Shown here: positions 8,341 to 15,316 of the stretch, in pieces | How positions within the stretch are numbered: position 1 is the stretch's first letter | How the letters are laid out: each line of letters begins with the position of its first letter | NCBI GenBank assembly: GCA_964506905.1 | Contig: CAZDNW010000051.1 | Span: forward strand, 1-22,199 | Reading direction: 5' to 3' | DNA from: JALWZX01 sp964506905 | GTDB lineage: Bacteria > Patescibacteriota > WWE3 > 2-01-FULL-39-13 | Length of the DNA: 22,199 nt | Translations under genes and position numbers: made by a program | The notes under the pieces: model-generated | Database searches by the model: none | Seen by the model: only the letters and a program-made list of their open reading frames with translations | What the model was told of the DNA's origin: nothing

Positions 8341-8766
8341 AAGAAACAGAAGTAAGCGAGCACACAAACAGAAACTATTTATTGAGCAAAAAGTGGTACC
8401 CCTATTTTAGAAGAGTGTGAGATATCTCCAAATTTAAAGAAAGCTTTCATGGAAAATATCGCTGATATTAGAAGACAAGGCATTTTCATTGAAATCTAAA
8501 GGATAACACCTACGAAAGGAACAATATGCATGGTGGACATTTGATAGTGTGGTAACAGGAGTAATGGAGTAAGGAGAGCAAATGAACGGAAAAACGAACA
8601 AAAAGAGAGATAGCAGCATTTATGGTAGTTAAAAAGAGGAGCATTCTGGGAGGAAAGCTAGAAAGATTGATTTGCTTTAGCAGATTAAAGAAAATATGAG
8701 TAACCTTGTCATTTTTGATAATGGTGTTTACCCTAATTTTGCTTGAGGAGGAAAAAAACAAAGTAG
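8341..8766. other. Gene-free stretch, probably decayed coding DNA
   Basis: About 426 bp with no credible intact gene, unusual in a locus where most gaps are under 120 bp. Protein-like segments persist between stops. One runs from about 8398 to 8496 (TPILEECEISPNLKK and onward, 33 codons). From about 8507 to 8745 a single frame, broken only by four internal stops, carries YAWWTFDSVVTGVME, ARKIDLL and MSNLVIFDNGVYPNFA. I cannot identify the parent gene; a transposase or another glycan gene is possible. The two minus-strand open frames here (8434-8619, 8510-8761) look like shadows. No clear terminator or promoter is seen. The only obvious signal is GAGGAGG at 8745-8751, 15 nt before the next start codon. 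Confidence 0.45.
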
Positions 8767-10089
8767 ATGCGAGTACTTATAATTACTCATTATTTTCCAC
8801 CGTTGAATGCTATTGGCTCTTTACGGTTATATAGTTGGGCCAAATATTGGAAAGAAATAGGGTGTGATATAACAATATTAACCACAAGAAAAAATAGGAA
8901 ATTTAAACATCAATTGCATTTTGATTTAAGGGATTTTCGTATAATTGAAGTGAGTTTACCATGGTTGTTTAGTAAGATGACTAATGTTATGAAGGGGGAG
9001 AATGGTGATTCTATTAATAATAGTAATAAAAGGAACTGTAGAAGTTTTTTTTGGAAAAGGGTGAAAGAAAAGATTAGAAGGATTCAGTATAGGTATGGAA
9101 TATTTTTCTTTTACCGAATGCCCGATGTGTGTGATTGGTGGGTTCGTAAAGCATACAATAAAGTTAAGGAGATGGAATTTGATATAGTTGTTTCGTCCTT
9201 TGCTCCGTATGCTACGCATTTGGTGGCTCTTAGAATGAAAAGAAAGCATAGAAAAGTGTTATGGGTAGCTGATTACCGAGACTTGTGGACTTTGGATCAT
9301 TTGTATAAAGGAATGTGGCCTTTTATTTTTGTTGAAGAATTTTTGGAGAAAAAGATAAATCATATGGCAGATATTATAACTACTGTTAGTACGGAGTTGG
9401 CCAATAAATTAGAAGTGAAATACGGAATAAAAAATGTTTACGTGATTGAGAACGGTTTTGATCCTTCTGAATTAGATAAGTTGCCTAAGGAGAAATATTG
9501 GAGAGATGGAAAAGTCAGATTTGTGTATACAGGATCAATATATGAAGGTAAACGAGACCCCTCGCCTTTTTTTAGGGCTATGCAATTAATAGCTAATTCT
9601 GAAAAAAGGAAATATTTAGAGAAGCTTGAAGTGATTTTCGTGGGGAAAAGAAAAGGAAATTTAGACACTTTGATTGAGAAATATAAAGTAGGTAAGTGGG
9701 TTTTGTCTAAGGATTTTGTTTCAAGGGAAGAATCCCTTAGAATGCAACGAGACGCCCATGTGTTGTTATTTTTAGAAGTTGAGGCTCCAGAGATAACTGG
9801 AATTTTGACGGGTAAATTGTTTGAATATCTATTTTCAAAAACTCAAATATGGGGTGTAGGTATTACTACTAAAAGTGCTGCTGGTAAGTTTATTGTTGAT
9901 AGTAAGTGTGGAAGGGTTTTTGGGAAAGATGTGAATTTGATAAGAGAATCACTTATGGATTTATTAATTACAGGGGGAAAACCACAGATAACCCCCGATT
10001 GGAATTTTCTGAATAATTATACAAGAAAGCAACAGGCTGATAAATTAATGAAAATAATGGAGGATAAGCTTAGGATGATATGGAAATAG
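8767..10089 (+). CDS. Glycosyltransferase family 4 protein
   Basis: A 440-aa GT-B glycosyltransferase. The N-terminus VLIITHYFPPLNAIGSLRL is typical of GT4 enzymes of the WbuB kind, followed by SSFAPYATHLVA, the hinge VIENGFDPSEL, VYTGSIYEGKRDPSPFF at the start of the nucleotide-sugar half, and GILTGKLFEYLFSKTQIWGV, whose Glu/Lys segment is the donor-binding signature. ATG 8767 must be the first start, since a TAG precedes it immediately (8764-8766). Its SD (GAGGAGG at 8745-8751) is 15 nt away, further than ideal. Donor and acceptor cannot be told from sequence. The next gene downstream was originally wzy, about 120 bp away, before the insertion sequence arrived. Confidence 0.82.
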   Translation: MRVLIITHYFPPLNAIGSLRLYSWAKYWKEIGCDITILTTRKNRKFKHQLHFDLRDFRIIEVSLPWLFSKMTNVMKGENGDSINNSNKRNCRSFFWKRVKEKIRRIQYRYGIFFFYRMPDVCDWWVRKAYNKVKEMEFDIVVSSFAPYATHLVALRMKRKHRKVLWVADYRDLWTLDHLYKGMWPFIFVEEFLEKKINHMADIITTVSTELANKLEVKYGIKNVYVIENGFDPSELDKLPKEKYWRDGKVRFVYTGSIYEGKRDPSPFFRAMQLIANSEKRKYLEKLEVIFVGKRKGNLDTLIEKYKVGKWVLSKDFVSREESLRMQRDAHVLLFLEVEAPEITGILTGKLFEYLFSKTQIWGVGITTKSAAGKFIVDSKCGRVFGKDVNLIRESLMDLLITGGKPQITPDWNFLNNYTRKQQADKLMKIMEDKLRMIWK

Positions 10090-10205
10090 GGGTTTGCTTA
10101 CGATAGAAGTTTGTTAATTTATGAATGGTGATTGGCGAGTTGTAGCGCAATAATTGTGTGATTTTTGTTGAAAATATTGTTACTTACAAAAAACAAAGGA
10201 AATTC
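10090..10205 (+). promoter_or_regulatory. Original leader of the wzy gene, now separated from it
   Basis: 116 bp without a gene between the GT4 stop and the insertion sequence. Its right end carries AAAGGA (10195-10200), which before the insertion stood 6 nt upstream of the wzy ATG. I see no convincing terminator or -35/-10 pair. Confidence 0.5.
10198..10205. repeat. Target-site duplication, left copy (8 bp)
   Basis: GGAAATTC directly before the element; the same 8 bases directly follow it at 11556-11563. IS256-family elements make 8-9 bp duplications. Confidence 0.88.
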
Positions 10206-10235
10206 GGGAGTGTAATATAAACTGTGTAAATCTCC
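10206..10235. repeat. Left terminal inverted repeat of the IS256 element
   Basis: Matches the reverse complement of 11526-11555 at 24 of 30 positions. The innermost 14 (CTGTGTAAATCTCC, 10222-10235) match perfectly. Confidence 0.88.
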
Positions 10236-10287
10236 AGTAGTACCACTTGGAGGAACCGCCGAGTGGCCGATAAAGAAATTACTGGAG
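10232..10287 (+). promoter_or_regulatory. Hairpin covering the transposase ribosome binding site
   Basis: CTCCAGTA (10232-10239) pairs perfectly with TACTGGAG (10280-10287), extendable by a GU and an AU pair. It encloses a second stem, CCACTTGG (10243-10250) with CCGAGTGG (10259-10266). The outer 3' arm contains most of the SD GGAGG (10284-10288), 6 nt before ATG 10295. Transcripts entering from outside the element would fold this and hide the SD, as known for IS10 and IS50. Confidence 0.65.
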
Positions 10288-10294
10288 GTCAAAA

Positions 10295-11512
10295 ATGTTT
10301 AAAAGAGAAGAATTAAAAAAGATTCTAAAAGAGAGGAAAGTCAAAAACCTTGATGACTTCAATGATTTCATGCGAGAAATTAGTAAAGAGGTTCTTGAAA
10401 GTCTTTTTGACGGCGAGTTAACAGATTTTCTTGGATATGAGAAATATGATTACAAATCCAAGGGAGTGGACAATTCGAGGAATGGGTATACAAAGAAGGG
10501 AATAAGATCGAAGTTTGGAGTGATAGATTTAGAAGTACCGAGGGATCGTAAGAGTGAGTTTGAATCTGCTGTTGTAAAGAAGAGGCAGAGGGATATTAGT
10601 GGATTAGAAGAAAAGATCATATCGATGTATGCGAAGGGGATGACTACGAGGGACATACAGGCCCATATAGAGGATATATATGGGTATGAGCTTTCAGCAG
10701 AAACGGTAAGTACGATAACAGATAAAGTACTTGAGAGGGCTAAGGAATGGCAGGCAAGGCCTTTGAAGGAGATATATTCAATAGTATTCATGGATGCAAT
10801 ATTTTTGAAGATGAGGAGAGAGGGGCAAGTAAGGAATGTAGCTATATATGCCATAGTGGGTATTGATCTTGAGGGTAATAAAGAGGTGCTTGGGTTATGG
10901 ATATCTGAGACAGAATCGGCGAAGTTCTGGCTTACGGTATTAAATGAGCTTAAGAACCGAGGCGTTCAGGATATATTAATCTTTTCTGTGGATGGAATAA
11001 CAGGTATAACAGATGCCATTCGTTCGGTATTTCCCCAGGCTGAGATACAGCGGTGTGTAGTACACCAGATACGAAACTCTTTGAGATATGTTTCCTGGAA
11101 GGAGCGTAAAACTGTTGCCCGTGATCTTAAGAGTATCTACAAAGCTGCCACTGAGAAGGAGGCTCTTTCTTACCTTGATGATTTTGAGAAGAGGTGGAAT
11201 AAAAAGTATCCCCATATTGCAGCCTCATGGAGAAAGAACTGGGGAGAGCTTGCCACCTATTTCAAATATCCTCAGGAAATACGAACCCTCATTTACACCA
11301 CCAATCCTATTGAAAGTCTGAATAGTGGTATCAAAAAAGTAGCAAAAACCAGGGCTATTTTCCCAAATGAAGATGCCCTTTTTAAATTGCTTTATCTTGC
11401 TATTAGTGATATTAGTAAGAAATGGACGATGAAAATCAGGAACTGGGCTGTTATATATTCTCAGCTTAATATATATTTTGAGGAGCGTTTAAGTAAATTT
11501 GTCTATGTATAA
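10295..11512 (+). CDS. IS256-family (Mutator-type) transposase
   Basis: A 405-aa transposase of normal family length, so apparently intact. The DDE triad can be placed at Asp167 (VFMDAIF), Asp233 (SVDGITG) and Glu340 (TNPIESLNS). The family's C-x2-H is at Cys254/His257 (QRCVVHQIRNSLRYV), and the N-terminal RNGYTKKGIRSKFG and LEVPRDRKSEFE segments are typical. It acts on the inverted repeats at 10206-10235 and 11526-11555, usually through a circular intermediate. The ATG is preceded by GGAGG at 10284-10288, which lies in a predicted hairpin. The minus-strand open frames inside this gene are shadows. Confidence in the family is very high; current activity is unproven. Confidence 0.96.
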   Translation: MFKREELKKILKERKVKNLDDFNDFMREISKEVLESLFDGELTDFLGYEKYDYKSKGVDNSRNGYTKKGIRSKFGVIDLEVPRDRKSEFESAVVKKRQRDISGLEEKIISMYAKGMTTRDIQAHIEDIYGYELSAETVSTITDKVLERAKEWQARPLKEIYSIVFMDAIFLKMRREGQVRNVAIYAIVGIDLEGNKEVLGLWISETESAKFWLTVLNELKNRGVQDILIFSVDGITGITDAIRSVFPQAEIQRCVVHQIRNSLRYVSWKERKTVARDLKSIYKAATEKEALSYLDDFEKRWNKKYPHIAASWRKNWGELATYFKYPQEIRTLIYTTNPIESLNSGIKKVAKTRAIFPNEDALFKLLYLAISDISKKWTMKIRNWAVIYSQLNIYFEERLSKFVYV

Positions 11513-11525
11513 AAAAGGTGAAAAA

Positions 11526-11555
11526 GGAGATTTACACAGATAACTTTACAGTCTC
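11526..11555. repeat. Right terminal inverted repeat of the IS256 element
   Basis: Begins GGAGATTTACACAG (11526-11539), the exact complement of the inner left end. The outer 16 bases match the left end at 10 of 16 positions. Confidence 0.88.
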
Positions 11556-11563
11556 GGAAATTC
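11556..11563. repeat. Target-site duplication, right copy (8 bp)
   Basis: GGAAATTC, a second copy of 10198-10205. It ends one base before the wzy ATG, so the insertion split the wzy leader. Confidence 0.88.
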
Positions 11564-11564
11564 T

Positions 11565-12899
11565 ATGAAAGATAGAAAAATTTGCACATCTGATTCATCA
11601 ACTCAGTGGGTGTTGAATGATAGATCATTTCTTATAAGTCTATCAACCTTGGTTTTATTATCGCTTTCTTATGACAGTGTCAAGTTTTTGGTTAGAACGG
11701 AATATATGCCCTTGGTAAGTTTATTAGTATTAGGGTTTTTTATATTTTTTATAGATAAAAGTTATATAACTTCTCTTTTTAAAACTACGATGGCTTTCTT
11801 TGTGTTTATGGTTTTGATTTCTTTTCTTATGTTAATAAGTGATGTGAAAACTTTGAATAATCCTTTGCGAATCTCAACTTTTGTAAGACAGTTTGTTGCT
11901 TTTATATGGGGGGGTATGACATATATTGTTCTAAGACGTGCTATTGTTATGAAAAGAGATGACTGGTGGAAACCGGTGTTTATAGGATTTTTACCTTCCT
12001 TAGGTATTGCATTTATCCATTTGCTATATTTTGTTTTTAGAAAGCAATATTTGTTTAACATTGTGTTTGCTATAAGAAATTTGATTATGAATTATTCTGT
12101 AACCAGTTTTAGAGTGAGTGGCTTGTGTGCAGAACCTTCATCGTATGGGAAGTTTATAATACTTGTTTTACTTCCTTTATTAGTTATTTATAAGAAAGAG
12201 TTAAGGAAAAAACAATTTTACATATTTAGTTTTTTAATATTCTCAACTTTCATAGGAACTATTAGTTTTACTGCAATACTGTTATTTATAGTATTCACTA
12301 GTTTGTACTTGTTGTTTTCTAGAAAATATTTTTTTATGCTATTCACTTTTTTAGTAATGGTGAGTGTTTTAGTTTTAAGTTATTTTTTATTTCCAGATAC
12401 GTATATGTTTAGAGTATTAGGTATGGTGTTTTCTGGAGGTAGAATGTCCACAACTTTTATTGATAAATTTTATTCATTTTGGGGGCCAATAACACATGTT
12501 TTTAATTCTAGAATTATTATAGGATATGGATTTGGAGGAGATTCAATTTATCTTAATGATTTTTTACCGCCTGGTATTGTGGATATGATTTTAAGAATAA
12601 AAGAAAGAGGAAGTGGCGTTTTGACTTCAAATTTTGGGAAGATTTTGGTTTATGGGGGGGTTGGGGCGTTTCTTATTTATTTAAAAGTTTTTATTACGGC
12701 ATTTAGATTGATAGATAGAACAATTGTTGCTGAGAGCAGTAAATATAAAGAAGTAGCTAAAGCTTCTTTAATCAGTATTTTTTTTGGCTATATATTTAGT
12801 ATGGGGAATTTTACATTTGTCTATCTGTGGTTTTGGTTAGCGTATATAGATTCAATGTATTACCGTAGTTGTACACGAGAGGTGAATGTAAGATTGTGA
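11565..12899 (+). CDS. wzy: Wzy-type O-antigen/capsule polymerase (or ligase) membrane protein
   Basis: A 444-aa protein with about 10-12 hydrophobic segments and a large hydrophilic loop at roughly residues 290-350 (from the GGRMSTTFIDKFYSF region through the FLPPG and KERGSGVLTS stretches). That is the usual plan of Wzy polymerases and O-antigen ligases. RVSGLCAEPSSYGKF resembles a recurrent Wzy/WaaL motif. It would polymerise lipid-linked repeat units after Wzx export. An IS256 element lies 9 bp upstream; the original SD AAAGGA has been reduced to GGA after TCTC, so translation may be weakened. Two runs of seven G occur in the gene. Wzy sequences diverge greatly, so polymerase versus ligase is not settled. 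Its stop overlaps the GTG start of the sulfotransferase gene. Confidence 0.75.
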   Translation: MKDRKICTSDSSTQWVLNDRSFLISLSTLVLLSLSYDSVKFLVRTEYMPLVSLLVLGFFIFFIDKSYITSLFKTTMAFFVFMVLISFLMLISDVKTLNNPLRISTFVRQFVAFIWGGMTYIVLRRAIVMKRDDWWKPVFIGFLPSLGIAFIHLLYFVFRKQYLFNIVFAIRNLIMNYSVTSFRVSGLCAEPSSYGKFIILVLLPLLVIYKKELRKKQFYIFSFLIFSTFIGTISFTAILLFIVFTSLYLLFSRKYFFMLFTFLVMVSVLVLSYFLFPDTYMFRVLGMVFSGGRMSTTFIDKFYSFWGPITHVFNSRIIIGYGFGGDSIYLNDFLPPGIVDMILRIKERGSGVLTSNFGKILVYGGVGAFLIYLKVFITAFRLIDRTIVAESSKYKEVAKASLISIFFGYIFSMGNFTFVYLWFWLAYIDSMYYRSCTREVNVRL

Positions 12900-13837
12900 T
12901 TTTACCTAATTTTTTTATAGTAGGAGCAGCCAAAGCAGGGACAACATCGTTATATAATTATTTTAGACAGCATGAGGAGATTTATATGTCTCCCATAAAA
13001 GAACCTCACTATTTTTCGAAAGATATAAAATATGCAAATTTCAATAAACTGTATAAAAAGAATGCGTTTGTGGATTTTGAGAGATACTTTAAAAGTAAAC
13101 CTCTTAGAAATTTACCTTTAGCCTATATTGAGAAGTTTGAAGATTATTTACGATTGTTTGAGGATGCTCAAAATTATAAGGCCATTGGTGAAGCCAGTGT
13201 TAGCTATTTATATTCAAGAGCAGCGGCTAAAGAAATTCGGAATTGTGTATCGAATGCTAAAATAATTATCATTTTAAGAAATCCTGTCGAGCGGGCGTTT
13301 TCTCATTATTTGATGGACCTACGAACAGGAATAGTGAGGGGCGACTTTTTATGTGTGGTAAAGGAAGATATTAGTGCCAGTTCTAAAGGATGGGGTATCT
13401 CTCATTTGTATATAGAACTGGGTTTGTATTATGAGCAAGTTAAGCGATATCTAGATTTGTTTCCTTTGGAGGATGTTAAAATAATTTTATTTGAGGAATT
13501 TAAAAATGATACATTGAATGTATTGATGGATTTATTTGATTTTTTGGGGGTAAAACAGAGAACTGTAGATGTCTCGGAAAGATATAATTCAGCTCAAATT
13601 CCCAGATTTGAATTGTTGAATGAAATTTCTTTTAAATTGGGCATTGGGAGATTTTTTCATGGTGTACCGGAAAACATAAAAAGAAACATTAAGCGGATGA
13701 TATTTAAACCAGTAACAACACGATTGACGAAGAAAGAGTTTGATTGTTTAATTGGTTATTTTGCTGAGGATATTAAAAATTTAGAGGGATTGATTGGCAG
13801 GGATTTATCAAGATGGTTGAATTTTGTAAATGAATGA
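12896..13837 (+). CDS. PAPS-dependent carbohydrate sulfotransferase
   Basis: A 313-aa sulfotransferase from GTG 12896, which overlaps the wzy stop as GTGA and has GAGAGGTG upstream. A TTG at 12869 would add 9 residues but no SD supports it. The 5'-phosphosulfate loop is FFIVGAAKAGTTSLYNYF at the N-terminus, KEPHYFS follows, and the 3'-phosphate-binding motif is IIILRNPVERAFSHYL. These are the hallmarks of PAPS-using sulfotransferases of the heparan N-deacetylase/sulfotransferase type. The cytosolic enzyme would place sulfate on a sugar of the lipid-linked repeat. No PAPS synthesis genes (ATP sulfurylase, APS kinase) are in the window, so PAPS must come from elsewhere in the genome. The class is firm; the acceptor is unknown. 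Confidence 0.88.
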   Translation: MILPNFFIVGAAKAGTTSLYNYFRQHEEIYMSPIKEPHYFSKDIKYANFNKLYKKNAFVDFERYFKSKPLRNLPLAYIEKFEDYLRLFEDAQNYKAIGEASVSYLYSRAAAKEIRNCVSNAKIIIILRNPVERAFSHYLMDLRTGIVRGDFLCVVKEDISASSKGWGISHLYIELGLYYEQVKRYLDLFPLEDVKIILFEEFKNDTLNVLMDLFDFLGVKQRTVDVSERYNSAQIPRFELLNEISFKLGIGRFFHGVPENIKRNIKRMIFKPVTTRLTKKEFDCLIGYFAEDIKNLEGLIGRDLSRWLNFVNE

Positions 13838-13862
13838 TTTTGGAGTTATTAGAGAGAAGTAT

Positions 13863-13890
13863 TTGATATCATTAGCTCCTTAATTAGAAT
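13863..13890 (+). promoter_or_regulatory. Candidate sigma-A promoter for the rml-heptose operon
   Basis: TTGATA (13863-13868), a 16-bp spacer and TAGAAT (13885-13890) each match the consensus at five of six positions. They lie in the 116-bp gap before rmlA. In an AT-rich genome such matches arise by chance, so this is tentative. Confidence 0.35.
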
Positions 13891-13953
13891 GGTTAGAGGG
13901 GTTGTGAGAAAAAGATAACAAATACAAATAGATGTGTTTTATAGGAGGTCTTC

Positions 13954-14838
13954 TTGAAAGGAATAATTTTAGCAGGGGGGGCAGGTACCCGTCTCTATCC
14001 TATAACGAACGTTATTTGTAAGCAGCTTTTGCCTGTATATGATAAACCGATGATTTATTATCCTTTGTCGATGTTGATGCTCGCTGGTATTAGGGAGATA
14101 CTAATAATTTCTACTCCCCAGGATATACCTAGGTTTAAAGAATTGTTTGGAACAGGTGATCAACTTGGTTTATCATTTTCTTACGCTATTCAAGAGAAAC
14201 CCAGAGGATTAGCAGATGCGTTCTTGGTTGGAGAACGCTTTATTGGTGATGATAATGTTTGTTTGGTGCTGGGGGATAATATTTTTTATGGTCACGGATT
14301 GCCCGAGATGTTAAGAGAGGCTGCTGCCCTAAGGGAGGGGGCTGTTGTATTTGGGTATTATGTTGATGATCCGGAAAGATACGGTGTTGTGGAGTTTGAT
14401 GATAGTGGTAATGTTATTTCTATAGAAGAGAAACCCGAGGTGCCTAAGTCAAATTATGCCGTTGTCGGGTTGTACTTTTATGATAGGAAGGTTGTAGAAA
14501 TTGCTAAAAGAATAAAGCCTTCGGCTCGAGGAGAATTAGAAATAACAGATGTTAATAAAGAATATTTAAAACAGAATGAATTAAAGGTTAAATTGTTAGG
14601 CAGAGGATATGCTTGGCTTGATACAGGTACTCATAAATCTTTGGTAGATGCAACTTTGTTTATAAAAACTATAGAGGAAAGGCAGGGTCTTAAAATTTCG
14701 TGTATAGAAGAGATTGCTTATAGGATGGGGTACATTGATTCGACCCAATTAGAGAGACTTGCTGAGCCCTTAAAAAAATCCGGATATGGTGAATATTTGC
14801 TTAAAGTTCTAAAGGAAGGTCGAAAGTATGAGGTTTAA
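13954..14838 (+). CDS. rmlA: Glucose-1-phosphate thymidylyltransferase
   Basis: A 294-aa protein of the standard RmlA length. It has the nucleotide-binding LAGGAGTRLYPIT (residues 6-18), KQLLPVYDKPMIYYPLSML, QEKPRGLADAF, LGDNIFYG with the metal-binding Asp, EEKP, and the C-terminal GYAWLDTGTH typical of RmlA. It makes dTDP-glucose from glucose-1-phosphate and dTTP, the first step to dTDP-L-rhamnose. The TTG start at 13954 is supported by AGGAGGT at 13943-13949. It heads the rmlA-C-D-B set, and its end overlaps rmlC by 11 nt. Codons 8-9 fall in a run of seven G (13975-13981). Very confident. Confidence 0.96.
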   Translation: MKGIILAGGAGTRLYPITNVICKQLLPVYDKPMIYYPLSMLMLAGIREILIISTPQDIPRFKELFGTGDQLGLSFSYAIQEKPRGLADAFLVGERFIGDDNVCLVLGDNIFYGHGLPEMLREAAALREGAVVFGYYVDDPERYGVVEFDDSGNVISIEEKPEVPKSNYAVVGLYFYDRKVVEIAKRIKPSARGELEITDVNKEYLKQNELKVKLLGRGYAWLDTGTHKSLVDATLFIKTIEERQGLKISCIEEIAYRMGYIDSTQLERLAEPLKKSGYGEYLLKVLKEGRKYEV

Positions 14839-15316
14839 AGAGGGAGAAATTCAAGGCGTTAATGTTATGAGGCTTGTTAAGTACGTAGATGATAGAGGAT
14901 TTCTGACAGAGACGTTTAGAATTGATAGCTTACCAGAGGGCCTAAGACCGGAAATGAGTTATGTTTCCTATACGGAACCTGGTATTGCAAGGGGACCTCA
15001 CGAGCATCAGGCTCAAACGGATATCTTTGCTTTTATAGGCCCCGGGAATTTTAAGATTTGTCTGTGGGATAATAGAGAAAACAGTGAAACTTACATGAAC
15101 AGGATGGTTGTCTTTGGTGGAGAGGATAATCCGATAACTGTAATTGTACCTCCAGGTGTGGTTCATGCTTACAGAAATATTTCTAAGCTGACGAGGGGGA
15201 TGGTTATAAATTATCCCGATAAACTGTTTGCTGGATGGGGCAAAAAGGAACCGGTTGATGAGATACGTCATGAAGATAAAGAAGATGAGTTTTACGAGGA
15301 TTTTATAAGGTTATGA
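14828..15316 (+). CDS. rmlC: Short, divergent dTDP-4-dehydrorhamnose 3,5-epimerase (RmlC-like cupin)
   Basis: A 162-aa cupin, shorter than the usual RmlC of about 180 residues. It begins with DDRGFLTETFR, and ARGPHEHQAQTDIFAFIGPGNFKICLWDNR replaces the canonical RGLHYQ...VDLR block. A His equivalent to the catalytic base is present (RGPHEHQ, about residue 58), and IVPPGVVHAYRNIS resembles the PxGxxHGF turn. By position, between rmlA and rmlD, it should epimerise C3 and C5 of the 4-keto-6-deoxy sugar. The ATG lies inside the rmlA tail after AGGAAGG. A single-site (C3 or C5 only) epimerase of the same fold is an alternative, which would change the sugar produced. Confidence 0.78.
   Translation: MRFKEGEIQGVNVMRLVKYVDDRGFLTETFRIDSLPEGLRPEMSYVSYTEPGIARGPHEHQAQTDIFAFIGPGNFKICLWDNRENSETYMNRMVVFGGEDNPITVIVPPGVVHAYRNISKLTRGMVINYPDKLFAGWGKKEPVDEIRHEDKEDEFYEDFIRL

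Larger units (their letters stand above)
10206..11555 (+). mobile_element. Complete IS256-family insertion sequence (1350 bp)
   Basis: The ends are set by three agreeing signals: an 8-bp direct repeat GGAAATTC on both sides, terminal inverted repeats of about 30 bp (24 of 30 matches, the inner 14 perfect), and one full-length Mutator/IS256 transposase gene between them. The element is co-oriented with the polysaccharide genes and sits between the GT4 and wzy genes, inside the wzy ribosome binding site. Intact ends, an intact target duplication and an undamaged transposase suggest a recent insertion that may still be active. It is visibly less AT-rich than its neighbours, in line with foreign origin. 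Confidence 0.92.

Noticed and set aside
8434..8761. Two minus-strand open frames (61 and 83 codons) in the wzx-GT4 gap
   Set aside because: They overlap each other in different frames, have low-complexity Ser/Leu/Phe composition and no SD or recognisable motif.
11088..11321. A 77-codon + strand open frame inside the IS256 transposase
   Set aside because: It is an alternative frame of a motif-complete transposase with no SD or conserved features.
10222..11539. Shorter IS boundary based only on the 14-bp perfect inverted repeat
   Set aside because: The flanks of that shorter unit show no direct repeat; moving out 16 bp on each side gives an 8-bp direct repeat and further inverted-repeat matches.
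11545..11573. Outward promoter at the right end of the IS (TTTACA with a poor -10 inside wzy)
   Set aside because: The -10 match is only three of six, and transcription would begin inside the wzy coding region.
13838..13885. Terminator after the sulfotransferase gene (GGAG...CTCC)
   Set aside because: The pairing is about seven bases with a wobble and a long loop, and no T-run follows.
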